Shown: positions 1 to 9,830, counted from the first letter of the stretch. The stretch is DNA of 64,000 bases from Enterobacter pseudoroggenkampii (GCF_026420145.1 NZ_JAPMLV010000004.1:62001-126000); one strand, 5' to 3'. The notes: generated by a model from the sequence alone, not told the origin. Program-made: numbers and translations.

Positions 1-495
1 GATAAAGCTAATGTGATGAACGGTATAGATCCAAGTGTAATTGCGAAACTTTCTGATAAACCTATACCTAAGGCTACATTTGATGTTTTGAGGAAAATGA
101 AGCCAATTCGTCAAATTGAAGCAGTCGGTACAATGATTAATTTTGATAATTATAGTAAAAAATTTGCAATGAGCATCTTGGATGCTACACCGGCATCAAT
201 GATAGTAAATAAAGGGAAAAACACTCCCTATAAAAAGGACATAAAAAAAACCATACTTCGTCTGGAACAGGAAATGGCAACAACTTCGGAAGAAACAAAA
301 AAACTTCAAACCGAGTATGGTTCAGATATGTTGAAATTCGTGATAATCCAGTCATATATTAATAAATTACTGGGTAACTCTAAAGTTCTTCATTGGTTCT
401 TGGAAAACGAGGTTGATTATCTTAATGAGTTAAAAAGAATTTCGAAAATTAATTCTTTAGATGAGAAGACTCTTGCTGAAAACAGCCAGTCATAG
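1..495 (+). CDS. RepB/ParB-like partition protein, C-terminal part (cut by window start)
   Basis: The frame is open from the first base, so only the C-terminal 164 residues are visible. They match the C-terminal domain of RepB-type ParB proteins: the stretch LSDKPIPKATFDVLRKMKP-RQIEA, then a basic coiled-coil-like segment, then YINKLLGNSKVLHWF near the end. In this family the N-terminal ParB-like domain and an HTH lie upstream, outside the window. Plasmid and island copies act in partition or as DNA-binding regulators; which applies here cannot be seen. The DNA is AT-rich, like the rest of the island. The family call is fairly firm and the function is inferred. Confidence 0.75.
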   Translation, partial: DKANVMNGIDPSVIAKLSDKPIPKATFDVLRKMKPIRQIEAVGTMINFDNYSKKFAMSILDATPASMIVNKGKNTPYKKDIKKTILRLEQEMATTSEETKKLQTEYGSDMLKFVIIQSYINKLLGNSKVLHWFLENEVDYLNELKRISKINSLDEKTLAENSQS

Positions 496-622
496 GTATG
501 GTTTTATATATCCGAAATAAACCATGAAGTATACTTACACAACCATAATGGCTTCTCTTAGATATTAGCATAAGTAGGCAGTATAAGCCGTAATCATTCG
601 AACGGTTTAAGGAGGTGAACTT

Positions 623-835
623 ATGGTTAATAGAATGAGATCTATTGTGAGAACGGCGACAGACGAATCTGGTAAGTTCAGGACTGGTGTCTTAGAAGCG
701 GCCCTTGCCCACTCGAAGAAAGATGAAATAATTGCAGCTTACAATCGCCCGGAATATCTGGCAGAACGAGTGATTCTCATGCAGTGGTGGAGTGATTATG
801 TCATTGCTCAAAAATTTAAAGCTATTGCGGCATAA
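623..835 (+). pseudogene. C-terminal remnant of a P4-type tyrosine integrase
   Basis: Only 70 residues remain. They correspond to the last catalytic box of P4-family integrases: RTATDESGKF, then LEAALAHS with the box histidine, then AAYNRPEYLAER with the expected catalytic tyrosine, then MQWWSDYV. The N-terminal arm-binding and core-binding domains and the first catalytic arginine are absent. An unusually good ribosome binding site (AAGGAGG, 7-8 nt before ATG) precedes the fragment, so it may still be translated. It most likely marks a decayed island end or an older insertion. Confidence 0.75.
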
Positions 836-843
836 CAACTCTA

Positions 844-870
844 TAAGGGGTTAAATCTCCCAGCCCCTTA
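844..870. terminator. Hairpin between integrase remnant and DUF6119 gene
   Basis: A 7-bp perfect stem (TAAGGGG / CCCCTTA) with a 13-nt loop lies between the two convergent genes. No T-run follows directly on either strand, so it is only a weak candidate for a bidirectional terminator. Confidence 0.35.
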
Positions 871-991
871 TCCACCAAGACATAAACCTTTTTTGACACC
901 ACTTTGTTCTAAACCAAGATACATGGGCTGTAACTTACAAAAGCGATTTTCTGCATGAACTGGCAAACGTCTCTGGCATTGAAAAATTTAT

Positions 992-2599
992 TTAAAGCTT
1001 GTTCTTTTGTGGTTTACATAGCTTCTTTTTATAAATATCTGGGTCCACAGCAATTTTGCAGATCCTGACCTCATACCCAAAATTGGTAATACTCTTGTGG
1101 AAATTTTTCAAGTTTACTTTAGAAAACAAAGGTAAATCTTCGGGAAGATTTTTATTAGAAGCTATGGCGAAAACTAGTTTATATTTTTTAGCATCTGGTC
1201 TATTTATATGATCGGCTAATTTTATATGAGCAGGTAGTTTCTCATTAAGTTTGCCTCGAAATTCAGAGTCACTTATAAAAAGTTCAGAACCTATAAATCC
1301 TTGTGAAAAAAGATGGCTCATACTTTGCGAACCAGTATAATATTTTACATGGATAAAATCTGATTGACCTCTGATAAGATCACAAAATTCAATCTTACTT
1401 TTACCACCACCATGATGAATGAATTTCTGATCCATGTGTGTAAAGGAATTATCATCTTGGCAAAGTTTTTTATTATAATCCTCCTCTCGTTTATATGAAT
1501 ATACAGGGAATTTATCCGACTCCTCATAATGAATTATTTTTTTCATTTCATCATCAATAGTCGATACAAAATTCCTATCTGCAACATACCATATAGAGTC
1601 TCGAAGAATATAGTTCTGATCACCTTCTTTTATCTCGGCATAGAGGCACCTATATAAAGACCATTTTTTTATCGATTCAAAATCGGCATTCAAAACATGC
1701 AGGTAATTTTTTTTGAGTTCATCAACAGTTACTTCAGTTTTCTTACCATCAAAATAATCACAAACATGGTATATTGATAAGGTTTCATGAATGAATCTTT
1801 GTCTCTTATCAAAGCAATAGCCTATTTGATTTTCCCAGTCAATTATTTCTGGCTCTCCAAGCCATAAATCATTGAAGTCTTTTTCCTTTATCCGATCAAT
1901 CAAAAGCGAATCCAATATCTCAACTTCTTGTTCATCAGCCTCCTTGATATTGTTAACCCATTCGAATTCTTCAGGAAGAGGTAATAAGTAAATAGAGTCT
2001 ATTTTGGTCAACAGTGCTGGAATAGCCTTCAATTCAATATCCGGCATGATCACAAAAGCATCTTTGCCAGTAATTTTACTTCCTAAAATATCTTCTGTCG
2101 AAGTGCCTGTGAGAGTTGTGAGAATATCCATCTCAGAATCTATTTTTAGGTTGTATATATCGACTTCTTTACTGCTCTGACTGCGAGTTAACAGGTTCGT
2201 TTCGTTGTGACTGCCTTTATCTAAACTGCGAATTTTTTTATGTTCTATACTATTAAGAGTTGTTTTAAGCCCAAATCCTTTGACAATGCTGCCATCATTG
2301 ATTAAGTGATGACCGGTTCCAAAGGGAATAAGATATCTGGAATTGTTAGCTTCAATAACTAATACTGCTCCTGTGCTACTATTCATACCGAAGAAATCAG
2401 GTTCTATGCCAGGATTTTGGCCCATAAAAAAGGTGGTCCATTCAGGAGGTTTTGGGTCCATGTACTCCTTTACATATAGATATGCTCGTGCATCCTCCAT
2501 CTCGAATTCAACAGGTCTTTTGACCCTTTCCAAATTCAAAACCTGATCAATAGCATCGCTAAACCTTTTTGTTTTATAAATAGAGAGTTTTATCTTCAT
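992..2599 (-). CDS. DUF6119 / TIGR04141 family sporadically distributed protein
   Basis: This is a 535-residue cytosolic protein with no signal peptide or membrane segment. Recognisable family features in order are: an N-terminal PPEWTTFF region; SSTGAVLVIE; a RYLIPFGTGHHL block and GFGLKTTLNSI (about residues 90-115); LLTRSQSS; a TLTGTSTEDILGSKITGKDA block; and a C-terminal FCDLI...FIHVKYYTGSQSMSHLF block. The biochemical function is unknown; the family is scattered through mobile and defence-rich regions. It starts only 18 bp after the hxsA stop on the same strand, so it is probably the last gene of the hxs operon. Confidence 0.75.
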   Translation of the reverse strand: MKIKLSIYKTKRFSDAIDQVLNLERVKRPVEFEMEDARAYLYVKEYMDPKPPEWTTFFMGQNPGIEPDFFGMNSSTGAVLVIEANNSRYLIPFGTGHHLINDGSIVKGFGLKTTLNSIEHKKIRSLDKGSHNETNLLTRSQSSKEVDIYNLKIDSEMDILTTLTGTSTEDILGSKITGKDAFVIMPDIELKAIPALLTKIDSIYLLPLPEEFEWVNNIKEADEQEVEILDSLLIDRIKEKDFNDLWLGEPEIIDWENQIGYCFDKRQRFIHETLSIYHVCDYFDGKKTEVTVDELKKNYLHVLNADFESIKKWSLYRCLYAEIKEGDQNYILRDSIWYVADRNFVSTIDDEMKKIIHYEESDKFPVYSYKREEDYNKKLCQDDNSFTHMDQKFIHHGGGKSKIEFCDLIRGQSDFIHVKYYTGSQSMSHLFSQGFIGSELFISDSEFRGKLNEKLPAHIKLADHINRPDAKKYKLVFAIASNKNLPEDLPLFSKVNLKNFHKSITNFGYEVRICKIAVDPDIYKKKLCKPQKNKL

Positions 2600-2617
2600 T
2601 CTATTTTACCTAACATT

Positions 2618-3253
2618 TTAACGAGCCAGTATATTCAAAGAGTTCAATAACTGAGCATCTAATGTTTCTCTTACTGGAGTAGGAAGCCCATATGCAACTC
2701 TGTAATTTTTGATAGCAGTTCGTGTCGCAGGCCCCATACTTCCGTCTATATTGCCGTTATAAAACCCTTTATCCAGTAATGCGAACTGCACTCGCATGAT
2801 CAAACGCTTACGCTTTTCAGTATCAGAAGCCAGCCCACTACTTGCACGAGTAGTTCCATTCATTCCAGCAGAGTTTGTGGTCGTAGAGGCATCGGTGTCA
2901 TTAGAGCGAAGCGAACGAACAGATGAAGAAGACGATGGCGAATTTGTACCTGAAGTGGATGAGCCTGATGAGCTTGGTGAACTGTATGTTTTAGGATAAT
3001 AAGGAGTGCTTCCACCATAGTACCCACCACCAGACGAAGATCTATGAGAACTATGGCTTCGATGGGAGCTATGACTACGATGCCCTGCAATGTAGAAAGG
3101 TACTTCCGTGTTAAGTGGAGCTATAACTAAATCATGCTCATTAAGAGTCATACCGGGCAAATCACTTGCACCAGTGGAGGAATCACTTGCCCATACAGAA
3201 TTATTGAGTGCTAAAAATCCCGGAAGCAGAGCAGCGAAATTAAATTTTTTCAT
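2618..3253 (-). CDS. hxsA: HxsA, His-Xaa-Ser repeat protein (modified substrate)
   Basis: A 211-residue exported protein. Residues 1-22 look like a signal peptide. Residues 58-72 are five consecutive His-Xaa-Ser triplets (HRS, HSS, HRS, HSS, HRS). A Gly/Tyr- then Ser/Thr-rich low-complexity stretch follows, and the last ~60 residues resemble a peptidoglycan-binding type 1 domain (LLDKGFYNGNIDGSMGPAT). This is the architecture of HxsA, the presumed target of the HxsB/HxsC radical SAM enzymes. The start at 3253 was chosen because its ATG overlaps the hxsC stop (ATGA) and opens the signal peptide; upstream in-frame codons belong to hxsC sequence. The chemistry of the modification is not known from the sequence. 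Confidence 0.88.
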   Translation of the reverse strand: MKKFNFAALLPGFLALNNSVWASDSSTGASDLPGMTLNEHDLVIAPLNTEVPFYIAGHRSHSSHRSHSSHRSSSGGGYYGGSTPYYPKTYSSPSSSGSSTSGTNSPSSSSSVRSLRSNDTDASTTTNSAGMNGTTRASSGLASDTEKRKRLIMRVQFALLDKGFYNGNIDGSMGPATRTAIKNYRVAYGLPTPVRETLDAQLLNSLNILAR

Positions 3254-4362
3254 AAAATTGGTCTCGGTGGTTGATGAAAACGGCCTTTTGATGAACTGAA
3301 ATAACCAGCACAGGAAGACTTCTGAGTACATTCATCACATTCTTTGGGGTAGTAATTTTTCCAGTCAGAAATTGACTGAGTAGCAAATCCCCAAGCTCTT
3401 TCAGGAAGATGGCACAATGGGTAATTGAAGATTGTTAGGGTGATGCCTGACCTTTGTGCTGTTCCTATGGCAGAGAGAATTTTCTCACTATAGCTATCAT
3501 GCTCAATGAAGATTGATGACCAGTTTTTACGTGCCCAGCCGATAGATTCTAAGCCCATAAGAGAAATCTGGTTGATATTGGAAAACACGCGACCAGCGAA
3601 CTCTATGATTTTGTCCAGTTCCATATAGTTAGCCAGTGTCGGAATGATTCTTAACTCAATGTTGATCCCTGAGTTACCGGCATTGATAAGCCCCATAACT
3701 GTCTCATCAAATGCCCCTTCGCTTCCAACCAGATAGTCATGAACTGACGACCTTGAAGAATAAAGCGGAATACCGAAAGTTATTTTGAGCTTTTCGCTTC
3801 GCTCTTTCATCTGTTGAGTAAAACTGACATCTGCAAACTTTCGTCCATTGGTCAAAACATGCAAAGCTGTCTCAGGTGAGTTTTCGATTATGAAGTCAAG
3901 AAATTGCAAGAAATCTTCGCCATACAGTAGAGGTTCTCCCCCACTCACTCCTACTACACCATTCAGGGAGAAAGAGGCGATGGCAAGTGCTGACTGGTTA
4001 AGAAGCCAGTCATCGTTTCCTGTCTTAGGAGGCTGAGAACAAAAAAGGCAACGGTTGTTGCACCTTTCAGTTACCAGAACAGTGTTATGGTTTGCTCTCC
4101 GTGACAAAATCACCCTAATCATGTTGCCATTATTAACAATCCCTATATCACCATCTTCTATGGAATTGAAAAGATCAGTGCTCACAACGAAGTCTGCAAA
4201 ATATGCAGGAAGTCTGGAATCAAGTTGAGTTTCACTGACCAGTAAATTTGGCAGATAGAATTGAGGATTTTCGGGCTTAGATTTGCACAAGCGATAGAAA
4301 CCTTGCTGAACTGGCAGATCTGCCGTAAATCTGAAAATGTCGTTTCTCAGCACCTCAGACAT
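3250..4362 (-). CDS. hxsC: HxsC, His-Xaa-Ser system radical SAM enzyme
   Basis: A 370-residue radical SAM protein. The 4Fe-4S/SAM motif CNNRCLFC lies at residues 101-108, followed by GVVGVSGGEPLLYG (the GGEP motif). The C-terminus has a Cys cluster (CDECTQKSSC) that may bind an auxiliary cluster. The family is a maturase that works with HxsB on HxsA. The start at 4362 (MSEVL) has a G-rich ribosome binding site and overlaps the hxsB stop by 8 nt; the stop overlaps the hxsA ATG by 4 nt. Translation of B, C and A therefore looks coupled. Confidence 0.88.
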   Translation of the reverse strand: MSEVLRNDIFRFTADLPVQQGFYRLCKSKPENPQFYLPNLLVSETQLDSRLPAYFADFVVSTDLFNSIEDGDIGIVNNGNMIRVILSRRANHNTVLVTERCNNRCLFCSQPPKTGNDDWLLNQSALAIASFSLNGVVGVSGGEPLLYGEDFLQFLDFIIENSPETALHVLTNGRKFADVSFTQQMKERSEKLKITFGIPLYSSRSSVHDYLVGSEGAFDETVMGLINAGNSGINIELRIIPTLANYMELDKIIEFAGRVFSNINQISLMGLESIGWARKNWSSIFIEHDSYSEKILSAIGTAQRSGITLTIFNYPLCHLPERAWGFATQSISDWKNYYPKECDECTQKSSCAGYFSSSKGRFHQPPRPIL

Positions 4363-5743
4363 AAGCCCACCCTTTAAGCATCTTTGCCATCGGTCCATCC
4401 TGAGAGATTTCATTCAGAAGGAAGCGGAACATGCCTTTGTGATACTGGCAGAAAGTAGAACGACTCTTGTCACCAACAGGTTCGCCATGAACACTAATGT
4501 TCTGGCAAGGATCTGCTCCACAGAAAGGCTGGTATGCACAGGTGTCACAACCTGGCATGGCGAAGTTAAATGAAGATGAGAGAGCGGAACGGTAGTATTC
4601 GTTGCTACTGAATGAGAGTGAGGCAAACTCTCCTGCACTGAAATCTGCTTCCGGGTTTACTTTCTGAAGCATACGACTTTCATCACTACCGTAGACTTTA
4701 CCGTCATAATTGAACAGGATGCAGTTCAGCACAACTCCGCTTGGCGATTTTAGATCTGCATAACCACTGAAGCCTGGATTGAAAATTCGCTTGAGATGAA
4801 TAGCAGCCGAGTGCTCAATGACAGGTATTCCCTTTTCATTCTGAATCAACACTTCCTGCATCAACTCTTTATAAAAAGCAAAATACTCTGGCATTGAAAA
4901 AGTGAAGCTCTGCTTCTGAGCAAACCCATAAGGACTAACAGGCCTGATAAACATGTCTGTAAGACCCAGAGACAAATGAGCATCTACTATGGAAGCTGGC
5001 TCTTTAGTCAGCTCCTTAGTAACTGTGGTAACCGTAGCTACCCGGTTTGCGCCAAGTTCTTCTGTGATTTTCCGAATACCAGTTACTGCTTTGTTATGAG
5101 CTTGAAAGTCAGTAAGGATGCGATTCTTGTTATGGACAGCTTCAATCCCATCGAGCGAGACCGAGAAGGTGATATTCCGCTCTTTAACCCATGAGAGAAT
5201 GCTTTCATCGAGTAATGACAGACTTGTAGCAATCACCATTTCAAAAGCATCACTACCCAATGAAATCTCACACTCGTGATAGATTGACTGAACAAGATCG
5301 AACCTGAGAAGTGGTTCACCGCCCTGTACTTCTATCTTGTAGGGAGGTGTACCTAGTTTCTTAATGGTGCTGACAATTTGCGGTATCAGTTCAGGATTGA
5401 GGTCATAACCATCAGCGGTGACCGATGCCCTACTGACCTGGCAATATTTGCAAGTATGATCACACCGAAGAGTAGGTACAATCATGAAGATTGGCCTGAT
5501 CGCCAGTTCATTCATGAGTCGTTTGGCAAAAGCCGAACTTAGTGCATAAGGGGTAACGGAGGAAGATTCATCTCCGCAAATGAAAAGTTTGCTTTCAAGC
5601 GATGAGGACTGTTCTTGACTGATGTGACCGTTTACCAGATCGAGAAATTCCTGCTCTCCTAAAAAATGATGAAAGCCAGCGAGGTTACTGATGAATACCC
5701 GGCCGTCAGGCATCCTGTCGAAGTTAAAAGGCATGAGTTTCAT
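4355..5743 (-). CDS. hxsB: HxsB, His-Xaa-Ser system radical SAM/SPASM enzyme
   Basis: A 462-residue radical SAM maturase. The cluster motif CDHTCKYC is at residues 94-101, followed by IEVQGGEPLLRF (GGEP). The C-terminal SPASM-like region carries the cysteine series CDTC...FCGADPC...FC, which would hold auxiliary Fe-S clusters. SPASM radical SAM enzymes commonly crosslink or epimerise peptide residues, so modification of the His-Xaa-Ser repeats of HxsA is the likely job. It overlaps hxsD by 1 nt (TAATG) and hxsC by 8 nt. Confidence 0.88.
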   Translation of the reverse strand: MKLMPFNFDRMPDGRVFISNLAGFHHFLGEQEFLDLVNGHISQEQSSSLESKLFICGDESSSVTPYALSSAFAKRLMNELAIRPIFMIVPTLRCDHTCKYCQVSRASVTADGYDLNPELIPQIVSTIKKLGTPPYKIEVQGGEPLLRFDLVQSIYHECEISLGSDAFEMVIATSLSLLDESILSWVKERNITFSVSLDGIEAVHNKNRILTDFQAHNKAVTGIRKITEELGANRVATVTTVTKELTKEPASIVDAHLSLGLTDMFIRPVSPYGFAQKQSFTFSMPEYFAFYKELMQEVLIQNEKGIPVIEHSAAIHLKRIFNPGFSGYADLKSPSGVVLNCILFNYDGKVYGSDESRMLQKVNPEADFSAGEFASLSFSSNEYYRSALSSSFNFAMPGCDTCAYQPFCGADPCQNISVHGEPVGDKSRSTFCQYHKGMFRFLLNEISQDGPMAKMLKGWAYV

Positions 5744-6018
5744 TATGCAAGCCTGTCATCTATGCTTCGGAGAACCTTGCTGATGATGGCATCACGCAAC
5801 TGACCAGTTTGATGGTGAAGTTTCTCACGGAGGCTAAAATCGTTTAACAACCTTGCGAATTCAAACTCACATTCAGGACCACCTATCTCAAAGAAGATAA
5901 TCCACGAGGATATGTTTTCTTCAAGTTTCCATGGGCTTACAGAAGTCATCCAGTATAGGGTGTTTCGGATAACCCATTCAGAATAAAGATTTTTTTGTAA
6001 TATCTTTTCCCACATCAC
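5743..6018 (-). CDS. hxsD: HxsD, small protein of the His-Xaa-Ser system
   Basis: A 91-residue protein, first in the operon and 1 nt overlapped with hxsB. It is acidic and aromatic (WKLEENISSWIIFFEIGG, then EFEFARLLNDFSLREKL), matching the size and position of HxsD in His-Xaa-Ser clusters. HxsD has no known enzymatic motif. A role as a recognition or adaptor subunit for the radical SAM pair is an inference from its size and constant linkage. The identification rests mostly on context plus the LLNDFSLRE-type C-terminus. Confidence 0.78.
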   Translation of the reverse strand: MMWEKILQKNLYSEWVIRNTLYWMTSVSPWKLEENISSWIIFFEIGGPECEFEFARLLNDFSLREKLHHQTGQLRDAIISKVLRSIDDRLA

Positions 6019-6523
6019 TATTACCTTACAAAAGAAATAATAACGGAAAGAAACTTATTCCATTTGGGTTTTTTCTTATAGATTAATGATATAACACTTT
6101 TCAAAACATGTTACTGAGTATGTCAAAATTCTAAGATTCAGTTCAACTAAAATTAATCGAATCACGCACTCACATGATGCAGCTGTACTCATAAGATGTA
6201 ATTATCAAATTGAATTATATGACTAAATATTTACTTTCAATGTAATGATCTACATATGGCATACATAAGTGGGTGAGATAAAATGGGTTCGATAGGTAAA
6301 GTTAACAGTTAATAACTGCATATTTGTATATTGCATGACAAATACCAATGTCAAAACTTTAAATATATGAAACACAATGCATAATATATCAATATAATTT
6401 AATCGATTCACCTCTCAAAAATAATAAATTCTTAATAAACCAAAGTATGTAACCGCCATATAATCGTCACGCTGCTAAATTTCGACACACATAGCTAAAC
6501 ACATATGACATGGAGATTCCGTA
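6019..6523. other. AT-rich divergent intergenic region (hxs promoter region)
   Basis: About 500 bp of very AT-rich DNA separate hxsD (minus) from the small plus-strand gene at 6524. It must contain the hxs promoter and probably that of the small gene. No coding frame, clear operator palindrome or RNA gene was recognised. Confidence 0.6.
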
Positions 6524-6694
6524 ATGGCAAAAGCACCATTGGGCACTACCGGGAGAACTGGCGAGAGTTGCCCTGAGAGTGGAGTGTGGACTGTTGTAGG
6601 GACACCATCAACAACTGCACCAATAGCAAAAGGAAACCGCTTCCCTCCATATGATGGTAAAGCCGTAACCTGGAAGTTAACACAATATGCATAA
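6524..6694 (+). CDS. Small soluble protein with C-terminal KGxxFPP-W motif
   Basis: A 56-residue protein with its own ribosome binding site (GGAG, 9 nt before ATG) and its own terminator. Features: GRTGESCPESGVW, then IAKGNRFPPYDGKAVTWKL at the end. The pattern C/A-P-x-x-G-x-(Y/W)...KG-x-x-FPP...W resembles small YjzC-like and zinc-ribbon-like proteins, though only one cysteine is present, so the metal site of the zinc-ribbon versions is lost. The function is unknown. It is divergent from hxs and not evidently part of it. Confidence 0.65.
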   Translation: MAKAPLGTTGRTGESCPESGVWTVVGTPSTTAPIAKGNRFPPYDGKAVTWKLTQYA

Positions 6695-6706
6695 GCAGTC
6701 CCATTG

Positions 6707-6732
6707 AAGGCCACCTAAGTGGCCTTTCTCTT
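6707..6732 (+). terminator. Rho-independent terminator of the small gene
   Basis: Perfect 8-bp stem AAGGCCAC / GTGGCCTT with a 4-nt loop (CTAA), followed by TCTCTT. It lies 12 nt after the stop of the 56-residue gene. Confidence 0.8.
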
Positions 6733-7068
6733 GAAAAACTGAAGATGAATATGTAAACTACATTACAGACGTAAACAGAATTTTAAAGTTTGTTTATGGC
6801 TGCAAATAAAAATCTTTTATTCTTTAAGGGATTTTTATTAATTGAAATTATACCTTACACATTTACTACCTAAAAATAAAAAAAACTGTCAACTGGAGAA
6901 TTAAACATGAGCCTTACCCGTATAAGTATATATACTAATCATTAAGCGTTGAAAAATCGCGACGCGATATTAATTCTGTGAAATAAATACGATATAAGTT
7001 TTAAACATCAGTCAGAACCAAAACATTCTTTTATCATAATGGATATTCAAAAATACAGAGGGTTTTAA
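6733..7068. other. AT-rich intergenic region
   Basis: About 335 bp without a convincing coding frame. It presumably holds the promoter of the membrane protein gene at 7069; nothing else was recognised. Confidence 0.55.
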
Positions 7069-7629
7069 ATGAAATCATCATTAAGACTACTTTTTTATAA
7101 AAAATTATCGTTAGAAATCTCTTTGCTCGTATTATTTCTACTCTTAATAAATGTCATCATAAAATTTCTCATTGATAAATTTGATCCAAAGATTTTAAAC
7201 TTTACAAGCTCAATGATAACAATAAATAAAGAAGACATTCTTTTCACTTGTTTATTCCTGGGTGGTTTATTGATTTCAATATTTTTTAAAAAAATAGGTA
7301 AATCCATAAAATCATTGAACGACTGCGTGTTATTTTTCTCTGCGTCAATTGTCGTTTATAAAACTTATGAGCAAAACTCTAATGACCTTATAACATTAAT
7401 AGAAAAAGCCATTGACATTCACACATTAGCTTTATTCAAATCTCTCATCTTACTATGCTCATTTGCTAAATTTTTCATATCGGCTATGGAATTTTATTTA
7501 GAGAAAAAAATCGAATTCAATAAAAAACACAATACAAAGGAAGAGTTAATATCTAATATATCCAACGAGATAGTTTTATTACGCAACATCAAAGAAAACC
7601 ATTCTAAAAATCATCAAAATCCTTCCTAA
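7069..7629 (+). CDS. Hypothetical inner-membrane protein
   Basis: A 186-residue protein with a hydrophobic segment at about residues 15-36, a second at 63-76 and weaker hydrophobic stretches at 85-100 and 122-142. These would make two to four membrane passes. A charged, Lys/Glu/Asn-rich C-terminal tail follows. A G-rich ribosome binding site (AGAGGG) is 6 nt before ATG. No family was recognised. Codon use and AT content match the island. Its 3' end overlaps the end of the opposite-strand reading frame at 7604. Confidence 0.55.
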   Translation: MKSSLRLLFYKKLSLEISLLVLFLLLINVIIKFLIDKFDPKILNFTSSMITINKEDILFTCLFLGGLLISIFFKKIGKSIKSLNDCVLFFSASIVVYKTYEQNSNDLITLIEKAIDIHTLALFKSLILLCSFAKFFISAMEFYLEKKIEFNKKHNTKEELISNISNEIVLLRNIKENHSKNHQNPS

Positions 7630-7761
7630 AAAACAAAAGACCGATCATTCCTAATAGCATTATGAATATATCAAACACAAAAACTGTTGGTTTAATAAAT
7701 GGTAATAAATACCCTAGCAAATTAAATAAACTAAACACCGCCATTAACAAAAAAAATGCAT
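7604..7761 (-). pseudogene. Small two-TM membrane protein frame, interrupted in a T8 run
   Basis: On the minus strand, GAGGAG stands 6 nt before ATG at 7761, an ideal start. After two codons a run of eight T (A on the plus strand, 7749-7756) leads to a stop. With nine T the frame would continue into a 52-residue, almost wholly hydrophobic protein with LLMAVFSLFNLLGYLLPF and FDIFIMLLGMIGLLFF, ending KDFDDF. This looks like a two-helix small membrane protein whose frame depends on the homopolymer length. It could be a pseudogene, slippage-controlled, or a sequencing error. The family is unknown. Confidence 0.4.
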
Positions 7762-7837
7762 ATCCGACTCCTCATGCTAAATTAACTTTCATATATACCT
7801 ATAATTTTTTTTCACGTATTGTCAATACCCCATCCAT

Positions 7838-7895
7838 AAAAAGCAAGAGCTAATTTATAGAAGCGGTTGCACCGTTCTATAAAGCTCTTGCTTTT
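7838..7895. repeat. Long imperfect inverted repeat
   Basis: The left arm (AAAAGCAAGAGCT, three extra bases, then TTTATAGAA) pairs with the right arm TTCTATAAA-GCTCTTGCTTTT, giving about 21 bp of stem with one bulge and a 12-nt loop that itself pairs partly (CGGT / ACCG). It lies between the small membrane frame and the mobilisation genes. It could be a strong bidirectional terminator, a structured RNA, or part of a transfer origin. Confidence 0.6.
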
Positions 7896-8442
7896 CTTGC
7901 TTCCTTTCAGTCAGACAATAAAAGAAATCAAAACAATCCATCCTATAGATTGACAAAAAACTCATTCGTTATATAAGTGATATATAAAGCATATGGATTA
8001 TGCTAACTAATTAATATCATACAAAATGGAGTTTATATGCATAAGATAAATTATAGCGATGATATAGATCTATCCAAAACTTCCCGCCGTGGTAGTTTTA
8101 ATAAAAGTAAAATTCCTTCAGAAGCAGTAAGAAGCTATTGTGTCAGTGTCCGATTGAATGTTGAAGAACTGCAACTCCTTAATATAAAGCGAGGCTCTTA
8201 TAAAAAAGGCGAGTGGCTTCGCATGGCTTCCCTTCAAAAGTTGCCTCCTGTTATACCAACGATTAATACCAAAGCCTGGAAAGCTTTAACTGATATATCG
8301 CAAAAGCTAAATCGAATTGCGACCCATATAGATTGTAAAAGCAAGGACAGTCAGCTTACCCATACTGAATTGTTCGCTGTGAAGCGACAACTGGAAGAGC
8401 TTCGCACGAATCTTTTAAGTGACAGTATATGGAGCCTCCCGA

Positions 8443-9606
<1,164 letters not shown>

Positions 9607-9830
9607 ACAGCTAGTTGTAAACACCTTTCGTAACCACACTCTATTCTCTAGTAATAGATTTGTGTTTAGTCAAGAAAATATTGATCGTTATTACAGATCA
9701 ATAAACTATTAATGATAGATTTCAACTATCAAGAAACAACCATCGATCGGTACAAGCAATTTTACTAAAGCGAGTCGGTCATCGAGAATCTCTGTAAACG
9801 CACCATTTAATCTTCCAGATTGGGATAGCT
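9607..9830. other. Intergenic region after relaxase
   Basis: About 220 bp of AT-rich DNA with no coding frame. It includes a TAATGATAGATTTCAACTATC-like imperfect palindrome near 9710-9730. It probably holds the promoter of the gene at 9831. Confidence 0.4.

Noticed and set aside
7662..7853. Plus-strand frame of 63 codons
   Set aside because: Polar, Lys/Asn-rich with no good ribosome binding site, and it runs over the minus-strand membrane-protein frame, which is more protein-like.
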